Shown here: piece after piece, positions 6,495 through 15,090 of the stretch | Numbering within the stretch: position 1 is the stretch's first letter | Layout: each line of letters begins with the position of its first letter | Assembly (NCBI GenBank): GCA_947503935.1 | Contig: CANNFR010000011.1 | Span: forward strand, 1-64,000 | Reading direction: 5' to 3' | From: an uncultured Paracoccaceae bacterium | Lineage (GTDB): Bacteria; Pseudomonadota; Alphaproteobacteria; Rhodobacterales; Rhodobacteraceae | DNA length: 64,000 nt | The notes under the pieces: generated by a model | Databases searched by the model: none | Told to the model about the DNA's origin: nothing | Seen by the model: only the letters and a program-made list of their open reading frames with translations | Made by a program: the position numbers and the translations under genes

Positions 6495-8131
6495 AGAAGC
6501 TCCGCTGCGCCATTTACACGCGGAAGTCGTCGGAAGACGGCCTGGAGCAGGAGTTCAACTCGCTCGACGCGCAGCGCGAAGCCTGTGCTGCCTACATCAC
6601 CAGCCAGAAGCACGAAGGCTGGGTGCTGCTGTCTGAGCACTATGATGACGGTGGCCTGTCAGGAGGCTCGCTGGACCGGCCTGCGCTGCAAAAACTGCTG
6701 CAGGATATCGCGGACGGGCGCGTCGATCAGATCATCGTTTACAAAATCGATCGGCTGACACGGTCCCTCGCGGATTTCGCCCGGATCGTCGATACGCTGG
6801 ATGCGGCAGAGGCGTCTTTCGTCTCGGTCACGCAGTCGTTCAACACAGCGACCAGCATGGGGCGTCTCACGCTGAACATGCTGCTGTCGTTTGCGCAGTT
6901 TGAGCGTGAAGTCACGGCAGAGCGCATCCGCGACAAAATCGCGGCCTCCAAGCGCAGAGGGCTTTGGATGGGTGGGCAGGTACCGCTGGGGTATGCTGCG
7001 GATGGCAGGACGCTTAAGATCAATGACAGTGAAGCGAAGACAGTCAGGGCGCTCTACGATCTCTACGAACAGCATGGCACCGTCCGGGAAGTAAAGGCCG
7101 CTGCAGATCAGCGGGGCTTACGCAGCAGAGTTAGATCGACAGCTGATGGAGCACAAAAAGGCGGCGGGGCGTTTGATCGCGGCCACATTTACCAGATCCT
7201 GACCAACCCGGTCTACGCGGGACGCATCCGTCACAAGGAAAAGGTCTTTGACGGGCAGCACGATGCGATCGTTGATCTGGACCGTTGGGATCGGATCCAG
7301 CGGCTTCTGCAAGACGGCGCGGCAAAGGCCAGGGCCCGAAAGACGGCAAAGCAGCGGTCCCTGCTTTGCGGCAAGCTCTTTGATGAGACGGGTGATCGGC
7401 TGACCCCTTCGCACAGCAAGACGAAGGCAGGAGTTCGGCTTCGGTATTATGTCTCCCACCGCCTGATTAAAAACAGTGGTGAGATCAAAGGCGATGGCTG
7501 GCGATTGCCTGCGCAGGATCTGGAGGCGAAGGTTGCGCATCTGATGCGTCAGCGGCTCAGCGATATGACTTTCGTTGGCAGGCTGGTTCCGAACCGCTCC
7601 GCAGAAGACATAAAGCATCATCATAGCATCCTGCAAAAGTTGTGTGCCCATAAGGACATCAGTTACATGTTTGATCTCGTTGCGCGGATCGATCTTAGCC
7701 CCGGTGAGCTGACCGTCACCATGGATCGCGTTCAGCTTGCTTCAGTGATCAAAGTGGGCGTTGATAAGATCGACGAGTCGGTGCGGATCATCACAGCGCC
7801 GTTCCAGCTGAAGAAGCGCGGCGTCGAGACAAAGCTGGTTCTTGGTGATGCTTCCGGCGGCGCCGATGAAACTCTGATCCGGAACATCGCCAAAGCGCAT
7901 CTTTGGTTCGAACAGATCAAATCCGGCAGAACACTGTCCGAGATTGCAAAATTTGAAGGCACAACGAATGGCAGGATTTATCAGCTGATCGATCTGGCTT
8001 TCCTTGCCCCCGACATCATCCGCGATGTCCTCGACGGCCAACAACCTCTGGGCCTGACATCCGACTGGTGCGTGCGGCACACTCTGCCAACCAACTGGCA
8101 GGACCAGCGCGCTCTGATCGCGACTCTCTGA
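6491..8131 (+). CDS. Large serine recombinase
   Basis: From the GTG at 6491 this gives 546 residues. The N-terminal resolvase domain starts AIYTRKSSEDGLEQEFNSLDAQREAC, with the catalytic Ser at about 13, and continues through the conserved YKIDRLTRSLADF and FAQFEREVTAERIRDKI helices. The recombinase domain (PLGYAADGRTL, then GHIYQILTNPVYAGRIRHK) spans about 180-270 and is followed by a zinc-ribbon-like region and a long C-terminal DNA-binding part. Size and layout fit unidirectional integrases or transposases of mobile elements. It lies about 170 bases from the tRNA-Gln gene and is the best candidate for mobilising the island. Confidence 0.93.
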   Translation: MKKLRCAIYTRKSSEDGLEQEFNSLDAQREACAAYITSQKHEGWVLLSEHYDDGGLSGGSLDRPALQKLLQDIADGRVDQIIVYKIDRLTRSLADFARIVDTLDAAEASFVSVTQSFNTATSMGRLTLNMLLSFAQFEREVTAERIRDKIAASKRRGLWMGGQVPLGYAADGRTLKINDSEAKTVRALYDLYEQHGTVREVKAAADQRGLRSRVRSTADGAQKGGGAFDRGHIYQILTNPVYAGRIRHKEKVFDGQHDAIVDLDRWDRIQRLLQDGAAKARARKTAKQRSLLCGKLFDETGDRLTPSHSKTKAGVRLRYYVSHRLIKNSGEIKGDGWRLPAQDLEAKVAHLMRQRLSDMTFVGRLVPNRSAEDIKHHHSILQKLCAHKDISYMFDLVARIDLSPGELTVTMDRVQLASVIKVGVDKIDESVRIITAPFQLKKRGVETKLVLGDASGGADETLIRNIAKAHLWFEQIKSGRTLSEIAKFEGTTNGRIYQLIDLAFLAPDIIRDVLDGQQPLGLTSDWCVRHTLPTNWQDQRALIATL

Positions 8132-8303
8132 ACATCCCAGACGGACACCCGTATCGCAAAATGCCCGACCTCAGACTTCAGGGGATATCGGGGTTTGTTT
8201 GCCGGACATGGATAGTCTGCGTTGAACTTACTTATCCCTAACCTGCGGAAATCACGTCGCTATTGTGAACGACAGCCGTATCGTCTGCATTCCTTGAAGT
8301 GTT

Positions 8304-8378
8304 TGGCTGGGGTGGTAGGATTCGAACCTACGATCTCCTGTACCAAAAACAGTTGCCCTACCGCTAGGCCACACCCCA
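8304..8378 (-). tRNA. tRNA-Gln (anticodon UUG)
   Basis: A full cloverleaf can be folded. The acceptor stem is TGGGGTG with CACCCCA (seven pairs), the D arm is GCCT/GGGC, the anticodon loop TTTTGGT contains TTG, the T arm is GTAGG-TTCGAAT-CCTAC, the discriminator is G, and an encoded CCA ends at 8304. One oddity is an A-G mismatch at the top of the anticodon stem (positions 27-43). The gene borders the recombinase region at its 3' side. Confidence 0.93.
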
Positions 8379-8453
8379 ATAGTGAAGCGCTAATTACGCC
8401 GGGTGAGAGACGCGATCAACCCCTTTTTGCGGCTTTTTCATCCAGTCCGGCCG

Positions 8454-9848
8454 CTATTCTTCCGGGGCGTTTTTTGTCAGCAAATCTTCGGTCTGGTCAC
8501 GCTCGACCTGCACGAACCGGTCGAGCTCTTCTTCCGAGTTCGCATCGACATCGGTGCTGACCGCTTCGCTTGGTTGCGGTTTGCCGGCGGCCTTCGGCGT
8601 CGGCATGGTCGATCCGGCAGGCGGTGGGTCGAGGCGGACCCGGTAGGTGGTGTCGGGGATCTCGATCCCTTCCGCCTCGATCGCCTGCTTGACCAGCCGG
8701 ATCGCCTCGCCACGCGCCACGGCGAAGTCGGTCGAGTTCTGCAAAATCCATCCGGTGACCCGCAGGATGGCGCCGGTTTCGTTCAGGTTTTCCAGCCAGA
8801 CCAGCGCCTTGGGCGTTTCCAGAACAAAGGGCAGGGCCTGCACGGTCTGTTGCGCCAATTCACGTGCGAAGCCCAGATCCGCCTCGGGATCAACGCCCAT
8901 GTCGAACTGAAAGCGGCGTTCGTCATTGCGCGAATAATTCACGATGCGGCTTTTGAAGACCGTCGAATTGGGGATGCGGATGTGGTTGCCGTCAAGCGAT
9001 AGCAGGATCGTCGCGCGCGAGGTCAGGCGGATCACCTTGCCGATATCGCCCTCGATCTCAACCAGATCGTTCGGGCGGAAGGGCTGGCGGATCGACAGCA
9101 TGATCGAGGCGATGAAGTTCTCGACCGTATCACGCACCGCGAAACCGATGGCGAGGCCCACGATACCGGCGGCGCCGAGGATGGTGCCCAAAAGGGCCGT
9201 CGCCCCCAGAATGTCCAACGCGACGACCACGCCGAAGACGAAAAAGATGACGCGCAGAAGCTGGCGGTAGATATTGGCGATGAACTCGTTCGGGGCGAGA
9301 CGTTCCCACGGGCGGCGGAGGCGTGCCAGGAACAGCCCCGTCACAAAGACGGCCGTGCCGGCCGCCAGCGCGACGAAGATGATCGGGAGCGCAGCAATCA
9401 GCTGCACTACGCGCTGTTCGAAGCGGGCGATGGCGGGGTCGAGGCGTTCGCCTAAATCGGTTGTCTCGGCCACATCGTTTTCGATTGTCACGACACCTTC
9501 GACGCGGGTCACCAACTCATCCAGGCGCCGGATCTGCTCAGGCTCGGCCACCCGGCCGCTCAGGCTGACGACGCCTGCACGCACTGAAACGGTCACGTTC
9601 TGGTAGCCGTCAAGCTCGCGCAGGATATCGCGGATGCGTTGTTCGATGGCGCGATCTTGGCGGAGGCTTTCGGTGCTGGAGGCCTCAACCTGGATTTCGC
9701 CATTCGGTTGCGGCGCGCTTTCGGTTTGCGACTGGGCAGGTGTTGCGCAAAGCGCCAGGCAGAGCGCGAGAAGGCGGAGGGAAGTCAGCACGGGCGGGGT
9801 CCAGTCATCAAGGCGCAATGCCGCGATCATTGTCCGAACCGCACGCAT
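8454..9848 (-). CDS. MscS-family mechanosensitive channel with BON domain
   Basis: This 464-residue protein begins with a signal-peptide-like segment (about 22-41). A periplasmic BON domain follows (about 65-125, IRDILRELDGYQNVTVSVRAGVVSLSGRV). Three membrane segments lie at roughly 148-245, then the MscS pore and beta domain (GIVGLAIGFAVRDTVENFIASIML, then IRIPNSTVFKSRIVNY). MscS channels in the inner membrane release solutes on hypo-osmotic shock; the BON domain may bind lipid or envelope components. The C-terminal 50 residues are proline- and acid-rich and probably disordered. Confidence 0.9.
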   Translation of the reverse strand: MRAVRTMIAALRLDDWTPPVLTSLRLLALCLALCATPAQSQTESAPQPNGEIQVEASSTESLRQDRAIEQRIRDILRELDGYQNVTVSVRAGVVSLSGRVAEPEQIRRLDELVTRVEGVVTIENDVAETTDLGERLDPAIARFEQRVVQLIAALPIIFVALAAGTAVFVTGLFLARLRRPWERLAPNEFIANIYRQLLRVIFFVFGVVVALDILGATALLGTILGAAGIVGLAIGFAVRDTVENFIASIMLSIRQPFRPNDLVEIEGDIGKVIRLTSRATILLSLDGNHIRIPNSTVFKSRIVNYSRNDERRFQFDMGVDPEADLGFARELAQQTVQALPFVLETPKALVWLENLNETGAILRVTGWILQNSTDFAVARGEAIRLVKQAIEAEGIEIPDTTYRVRLDPPPAGSTMPTPKAAGKPQPSEAVSTDVDANSEEELDRFVQVERDQTEDLLTKNAPEE

Positions 9849-9866
9849 TGGTCCAGCCCCCGCGTG

Positions 9867-10700
9867 TCAGAGGCGGATGGGCCTGTCCTTGGCAAGCGTG
9901 TCGAACGCCATCAGCGTTTCCAGAAGGGCTGGCATCTGGTCCAGCGGGATCATATTGGGGCCGTCGGACGGGGCGGTGTCGGGGGCCTCGTGCGTTTCTA
10001 TGAAAACCGCCGCGATACCCAGCGATACGGCCGCGCGTGCCATGACCGGCGCGAATTCCCGCTGGCCGCCCGATGTTTTGCCCTGTCCGCCGGGCTGCTG
10101 GACTGAATGGGTGGCGTCCATCACCACCGGATACCCTGTTTTCATCATCTCGGGCAGGCTGCGCATATCGGCGACAAGCGTGTTGTAGCCAAAGCTGACA
10201 CCCCGTTCGGTCAGCAAGATGCGGGTATTGCCGGTACTGGCGATCTTGTCGGCGACATTGGCCATGTCCCACGGCGCCAGAAACTGACCTTTCTTGACGT
10301 TGACGACAGCGCCGGTGTCGCCCGCGGCCAACAACAGATCGGTCTGACGGCAGAGGAAGGCGGGGATTTGCAGAACGTCCACCGCCGCGGCCACCTCGGC
10401 GCAATGGGCGGCCTCATGGACGTCTGTCAGAACCGGGCAGCCGATCTTCTTGCGGATATCCGACAGGATTGCCAGGCCGGCCTCGCGCCCCAGGCCGCGC
10501 TTGCCCTGCAAGGAGGTGCGATTGGCCTTGTCATAGCTGGCCTTGAAGATATAGCCCGCGCCCACCTCGGCGCAGATCTCGGCCATCCTGCCTGCAATCG
10601 TCTGGGCGTGATCAGCACTTTCCAGCTGACACGGCCCCGCGATCAGGGTCATCGGAAGGTCATTGCCGACACGAAGTGACCCGATGGAAACCTCGCGCAT
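9867..10700 (-). CDS. kdsA: 3-deoxy-D-manno-octulosonate 8-phosphate synthase
   Basis: The 277-residue protein matches KdsA throughout: LIAGPCQLES, then KASYDKANRTS near 55-65, GCPVLTDVHE, and the VVNVKKGQFLAPWDM block. It condenses phosphoenolpyruvate with arabinose 5-phosphate to make Kdo 8-phosphate, the precursor of Kdo in lipopolysaccharide and of capsule linkers. It shares one base (TGATG) with the end of the kpsE-like gene and is the last gene of a capsule-related operon. This suggests a supply role for a Kdo-containing surface polysaccharide. Confidence 0.95.
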   Translation of the reverse strand: MREVSIGSLRVGNDLPMTLIAGPCQLESADHAQTIAGRMAEICAEVGAGYIFKASYDKANRTSLQGKRGLGREAGLAILSDIRKKIGCPVLTDVHEAAHCAEVAAAVDVLQIPAFLCRQTDLLLAAGDTGAVVNVKKGQFLAPWDMANVADKIASTGNTRILLTERGVSFGYNTLVADMRSLPEMMKTGYPVVMDATHSVQQPGGQGKTSGGQREFAPVMARAAVSLGIAAVFIETHEAPDTAPSDGPNMIPLDQMPALLETLMAFDTLAKDRPIRL

Positions 10701-12331
10701 CAGGCCGAGACCTGTTCGCGGAGGATGGAGGCGGTTAGCGACATCATCAGATAAATCCCGGCAAGGATAAGGAATGAGACGGCCGTGTTCTCAAAGGCCC
10801 TGGGGTAGCTTGGATCATCCGGCGCGACCGGGCTGACACCGGTCGAGAGATAGCGCACTTGTCGATTGGCCTCAATCCGAGCGGTCTCCATTTGCTGCAG
10901 GGATTGCGCCAAAAGCATCCGGCGGGTCTGCAGATCCGCCTCGGTCATCATCAACTCGCCCGTGATGCTGGCCAGCGAGGCGTTGTTTCCGCCATTCTCG
11001 CTCATCTGTGCGCGCATGTCCGCGATCAGTTTTTCAAGACGGGCGATGTTGTTTTCGGCAACGCGGACGCGGGTGGCGTTGGGGCTTGAGTTCTCAAGCA
11101 ATTCCTCCAGCTCCAGCCGCTCCTGAATCAGCTCGACCTCGAAAGTGCCGATCTGGTTCATCAGCAGACTGACCTCGGCCTCGGCTGACATGATGCCGCG
11201 CATTTCCTGCAATTCGACGACCTTGCGCTGGGCCTCCTGCACGTTGGCCTCGGCTTCGAGGTAGTTTTGCCGCGCATCGGCCATCTGGTTTTCGCGGAGA
11301 CGTTGGGTTAGCTGATCAACTTGCTCTTCCGCGTAGGAAATCAACGCCTCAGAGAAGGTCGCGCTGACCTGAGGATCGGCAGCGATCACCTCCATCTTGA
11401 TGATCCCTTCCGTTGGATCATAGCTGATTTTCACGTTGCGGCGATAGACTTTGTAGGCGTCTTCATTGCTGGCATCCGCTTCCAACCGCTGGATCGGGTC
11501 GATCGAGAGATCGGAAAAATGCGCTTTGAAGCCGTGGTCCGCGTCCAGCCTGAGCATGGCTTCACGCGATTGCAGATAGCTTTGGACGGTGATCGAATCC
11601 TGAGCGGTGGCCATTGCGGTGCCCGAGAAAAGCGAACCCGCCCCGCTCATCCCCTGGGGATCGGCCTGCTGGATGATGAATTCCGACTTCGTGCCATACA
11701 TCGGCGTGGCAAGATTGTAGAAATAGTAGCCCGCCAGGAAGGTCGGGAACAAAACGAATGCCGCAAGACGCACGAACAGAAGGGCCAGACGCCGCCGCCG
11801 CCGTTTGGCGATATCGCGCTGGACGCGAATGATCTCGCGCGCGCGGCGGTCTTCGGCCGAGATATCGGGTGTGGGCAGTTGAGGCCCTGCCGGCGAAACG
11901 GTTTGCGGCAATTGCTGGGTGTTTGCCTTGGCACCTGCCGCCTCACCAACCACCAATTCCAGCATGTTGGCATGTTTGAAAGGGTTGATCCCCTTCTGGC
12001 GCAGCAGGCGCACGGCCTCAAAATCAGACGTGGCGTTGATGCCGTTTTTCTGTGCGACGCGGCGAGCCATGCGCAATTGCCGCCCGGTCAACCCTTCCGC
12101 GCGGATCGCGGCAATCTCTGCCTCTGCGGCTGCCTCGCCGGGCGTCGACATATCGGCCTTGGGAACGTCATCGGAGGCTGCGGCCGTGGGAAAGACGCGG
12201 TCACCGAACCCGTCATCGGTGTTCTCAAACGGGCTTGCCGGTGCGGCGGGCTTTGCCGGTTTCGCGGGCGTATCCCCTGTCGGCGCCGTGCGGCCGAACC
12301 GGAATTTAGAGGCTCTTGGTTTGGTACTCAT
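10700..12331 (-). CDS. kpsE: Capsule polysaccharide export inner-membrane protein (KpsE/CtrB-like)
   Basis: From the ATG at 12331 this gives 543 residues. A long Ala/Pro-rich cytoplasmic head contains a short helical motif (LTGRQLRMARRVAQKNGI). A membrane helix lies near residues 195-215, then a periplasmic Wzz-like domain with long coiled coils (about 360-460) and a second membrane helix near the C-terminus. KpsE-type co-polymerase or export adaptor proteins link the ABC exporter to the outer-membrane channel. The start lies inside the end of kpsT, so expression is coupled. A longer in-frame start at 12361 is less likely. Confidence 0.82.
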   Translation of the reverse strand: MSTKPRASKFRFGRTAPTGDTPAKPAKPAAPASPFENTDDGFGDRVFPTAAASDDVPKADMSTPGEAAAEAEIAAIRAEGLTGRQLRMARRVAQKNGINATSDFEAVRLLRQKGINPFKHANMLELVVGEAAGAKANTQQLPQTVSPAGPQLPTPDISAEDRRAREIIRVQRDIAKRRRRRLALLFVRLAAFVLFPTFLAGYYFYNLATPMYGTKSEFIIQQADPQGMSGAGSLFSGTAMATAQDSITVQSYLQSREAMLRLDADHGFKAHFSDLSIDPIQRLEADASNEDAYKVYRRNVKISYDPTEGIIKMEVIAADPQVSATFSEALISYAEEQVDQLTQRLRENQMADARQNYLEAEANVQEAQRKVVELQEMRGIMSAEAEVSLLMNQIGTFEVELIQERLELEELLENSSPNATRVRVAENNIARLEKLIADMRAQMSENGGNNASLASITGELMMTEADLQTRRMLLAQSLQQMETARIEANRQVRYLSTGVSPVAPDDPSYPRAFENTAVSFLILAGIYLMMSLTASILREQVSA

Positions 12332-12968
12332 AAAGCGCCTTCGCTTCCTCAAGCGTGTCAAACAAGGTCAGTTGTCCATTGCTGAGCACAGCCGCCGAGC
12401 GGCAGAATTTCTCAAGCGTTCCAGCCTGATGCGACACGATGATTACTGTCCTATCCTTCAGCCTGTCAGCCAGAACGTTGCCCGCTTTGCGGTTGAATTC
12501 AACATCCGTGCTGTTCGGCATACCCTCATCGATCAGGTAAAGGTCAAAATCCAGCGCCAGCAATAGCGCAAAGTTGAAGCGGGCCCGCATCCCCGAGCTA
12601 TAGGTTGCCACCGGCATATCGAAATATTCATCAAGATCACAGAGCCAGCGGCAAAACGCGTCGACATAATCGGGGTCAAGCCCATAGAGGCGGGCGATGA
12701 AGCGGGCATTCTCTGTCGCGGTGTGCTTGGTCACCACGCCGCCCATATACCCCAGCGGGAACGAGATGCGGCAATCCCGGCGCACTTCGCCTTCGTCAGG
12801 TTTCTCGATGCCGGCCATCATGTTGATCAGCGTGCTCTTGCCCGTGCCGTTCGGCGCCAGAATGCCCAGGGAATTGCCCAGTTCCACGCGGAACGACGCG
12901 CGATCAAGAATAACCTTGCGCTGCCTACCGGTCCAGAAGGACTTGCTGACATTCTCGAACTCGAGCAT
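12306..12968 (-). CDS. kpsT: Capsular polysaccharide ABC exporter ATPase (KpsT-like)
   Basis: From the ATG at 12968 this gives 220 residues: a compact ABC ATPase with Walker A APNGTGKST, an ABC signature SSGMRARFNFA and Walker B DLYLIDE. The APNGTGKST form and the short length are typical of KpsT/Wzt-type exporters that move capsular polysaccharide across the inner membrane. The permease partner KpsM is not in the neighbourhood: upstream is nhaA. The permease must be elsewhere or the locus is split. It overlaps kpsE and starts the kpsT-kpsE-kdsA unit. Confidence 0.88.
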   Translation of the reverse strand: MLEFENVSKSFWTGRQRKVILDRASFRVELGNSLGILAPNGTGKSTLINMMAGIEKPDEGEVRRDCRISFPLGYMGGVVTKHTATENARFIARLYGLDPDYVDAFCRWLCDLDEYFDMPVATYSSGMRARFNFALLLALDFDLYLIDEGMPNSTDVEFNRKAGNVLADRLKDRTVIIVSHQAGTLEKFCRSAAVLSNGQLTLFDTLEEAKALYEYQTKSL

Positions 12969-13118
12969 TCGCCGCCTCGAAACTGACCTTTCTGCCCCAT
13001 CGCACCGTGAAGCCAACCTGGCCGAGAGCGCGGGACGCTAAGACCTCTTTAGGGCTATAATATGTCTGAATCCTCAACGCGAGGTGGTCTAGTTTTTCGC
13101 AAACAGCCCGGTGTGGCG

Positions 13119-14378
13119 TCAAATCACCTGTTTCTCGACCCGGCAGAGCTTGCCTGCGATGATCGCGATCACTGCCGCCCCAAAGCTGAACAACGCCCCC
13201 ATCTTGGCGGCATCCTGCACCGGCCCGGGATCAAATGCGACCGAGGCCACGAAAAGCGCCACGGTGAACCCGATGGCGGCCACGAATCCGATCACGATCA
13301 GGTCGATCACGCGCATGCCGACCGGCAGGCCCAGGCCAAGCAGACGTGCCGCGAACCAGCCAAAGAGTAATATTCCCAAAGGCTTACCGATCAAAAGGCC
13401 GGCCAGAACCAGCCAAGTCGGCTCACCTATGGCCGAGAGTTCAACGCCTGCATTCAGAAGGCCAAAGAAGAACAGGATGACCTCGACAGGGTGCTTGAGC
13501 AGAAGTTGGGCACGGTTCAGCAAGTCCGTCAGATACTGCTCGGCCTCGGCGAAGATGCCGAAAGCGCGGTCGGCATGGGGCAGGGTGGGGACGATCGGCA
13601 GCAGGCCGAGGGCCGGATGCAGGCCGGATTCCTGAAAGCCATACCAGCTGATCGCACCGGCCAGAAGATAGGGCCAGAATGACAGCTTTTGCCGCATCCA
13701 TGTTGATCTCGGACGCAGCTGATCCCCCCGGTCAAGGCGCCGCGGCAGCCAGTTGAACAGAACGAAGACGCCTACGGCAGCGGCCAGTGAAACCAGCAGC
13801 CAGGCTGGCGCCAACGCGGCCGAGGGGTAGAAGATCGCCACGATCAGAAGACCCGCCGCGTCATCAGCAATGGCCAGCAGCAACAGGAACCGCACCGCCG
13901 GGTGGCCCGCGCCGAACACCATGCGACCCACGAGGTAGGAAAATGCGATATCTGTGGCCGTGGGAATCGCCCAGCCATTCGCGACCTCGCCGAACTTTGC
14001 AGGCCCCAGCAGCAGGGCCAGACCCAGATAGACCGAGATCGGGCCGACCATACCCCCTAATGTCGCGATCAGAGGGGTCACCGCCTTCTTGCCGCGGAGC
14101 GACCCGTTTTTGAGGATAATCGCCTCCCAGACTTCCTTCGCGGTGATGGCGAAGAAGAAGGCCATTAGCACGTCATTGACCAGATAATGCAGCGTCAGCG
14201 TCCGGTGGATACGGCCATCCTCGACATGCGGATGGCCGATGAAGAAGTCGTCGATCAGAACGAATTCAACGACGTCACGATAGCTGTGCGGATTGACGTT
14301 GGCCCAGACCAGGGCAATCACCGCCCCGGCAATCAGAAGAAGTGAGTAATTGGTGAGGAAATTCCAAACGCGGTACAT
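13119..14378 (-). CDS. nhaA: Na+/H+ antiporter NhaA
   Basis: The 419-residue polytopic membrane protein has about 11-12 transmembrane segments. Conserved NhaA blocks include GWAIPTATDIAFSYLVGR, with the transport aspartate in TATDIAF, and LLLAIADDAAGLLIVAIFY, plus the C-terminal IGFTVALFVASVAF. NhaA exports sodium in exchange for protons and controls pH and salt tolerance, in keeping with a marine lifestyle. It is a single gene with its own 5' region, divergent from the UDG-like gene at 14497. Confidence 0.93.
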   Translation of the reverse strand: MYRVWNFLTNYSLLLIAGAVIALVWANVNPHSYRDVVEFVLIDDFFIGHPHVEDGRIHRTLTLHYLVNDVLMAFFFAITAKEVWEAIILKNGSLRGKKAVTPLIATLGGMVGPISVYLGLALLLGPAKFGEVANGWAIPTATDIAFSYLVGRMVFGAGHPAVRFLLLLAIADDAAGLLIVAIFYPSAALAPAWLLVSLAAAVGVFVLFNWLPRRLDRGDQLRPRSTWMRQKLSFWPYLLAGAISWYGFQESGLHPALGLLPIVPTLPHADRAFGIFAEAEQYLTDLLNRAQLLLKHPVEVILFFFGLLNAGVELSAIGEPTWLVLAGLLIGKPLGILLFGWFAARLLGLGLPVGMRVIDLIVIGFVAAIGFTVALFVASVAFDPGPVQDAAKMGALFSFGAAVIAIIAGKLCRVEKQVI

Positions 14379-14496
14379 CTGCTGACTGCCTTTTGCTTTT
14401 CACAGTGCAATAGCGGATCGGAAAACGCAGGGCAAAGGCAGGCTTGGGGCTGGCAATCGGTTTGCTCTTGCATATGCCCCACGTTATCACCGCCGG

Positions 14497-15090
14497 ATGG
14501 AGAAACTTGCGTCTGAGATCGCGGCCTGTCGCATCTGTGCCTCGGCTTTTGCAGCCACGGCATCGCGTCATGCGCCAAGGCCGGTCGTCTGGTTCAGGCC
14601 GCCCGCCCGCCTTCTGATCGCCAGCCAGGCGCCGGGGTTGCGCGTGCATGAGGCCGGCACCCCGTTCTGGGACCGGTCCGGTGCACGCCTGCGCGATTGG
14701 CTGGGGCTGAGCGAGGAGGAGTTCTACGACAGGTCACGGGTGGCGATCCTACCCATGGCCTTTTGCTTTCCGGGATATGACTCTGCAGGCTCTGACCTGC
14801 CGCCGCCGCGGGTCTGCGCCGAGACATGGCGTGAGAGTGCGATGGCCAAACTTGCACATATCGAACTGACCTTGCTGGTCGGCGGATATGCACAGCGCTG
14901 GCATCTTGGCCGCAAGGCCGCGCGCAATGTGACCGAAACGGTCAAGGCCTGGCGCGAACATGCCCCTGATATCTTTTCGCTTCCGCATCCCTCCTGGCGC
15001 AACACGGCCTGGCTGAAACAGAATGAATGGTTCGAAGCTGACCTTCTGCCGGCTCTACGACGGCGGGTGAGAGAGGTGATCTCGGCATGA
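14497..15090 (+). CDS. Uracil-DNA glycosylase family protein (chromosomal)
   Basis: The 197-residue protein starts with a small Cys pair region (IAACRICASAF). It then shows RLLIASQAPGLRVHEAGTPF, where the UDG motif GEAPG reads SQAPG, an ILPMAFCFPGYD segment, and a C-terminal SLPHPSWRNT, the HPS motif. It belongs to the family 4/5-like uracil-DNA glycosylases but has atypical active-site residues. The stop overlaps the next ATG (ATGA). It differs clearly from the island UDG-like protein at 1493. Confidence 0.8.
   Translation: MEKLASEIAACRICASAFAATASRHAPRPVVWFRPPARLLIASQAPGLRVHEAGTPFWDRSGARLRDWLGLSEEEFYDRSRVAILPMAFCFPGYDSAGSDLPPPRVCAETWRESAMAKLAHIELTLLVGGYAQRWHLGRKAARNVTETVKAWREHAPDIFSLPHPSWRNTAWLKQNEWFEADLLPALRRRVREVISA

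Larger units (their letters stand above)
1..8303. mobile_element. Probable genomic island ending at tRNA-Gln (left end outside window)
   Basis: This stretch holds a large serine recombinase with DUF3489 and DUF2924 companions, plus a cargo of genes with no housekeeping role. It abuts the 3' end of a complete tRNA-Gln gene, which is the usual side for an integrated element. GC looks lower than in the core to the right, judged by eye. I see no copy of the tRNA 3' end elsewhere in the window, so the second attachment site, if there is one, lies left of position 1. Serine recombinases do not usually target tRNA genes, so another integrase off-window is possible. The island call is inference. Confidence 0.5.

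Noticed and set aside
11321-12385. Long plus-strand open frame opposite kpsE
   Set aside because: Antisense shadow of a high-GC gene, with no family resemblance.
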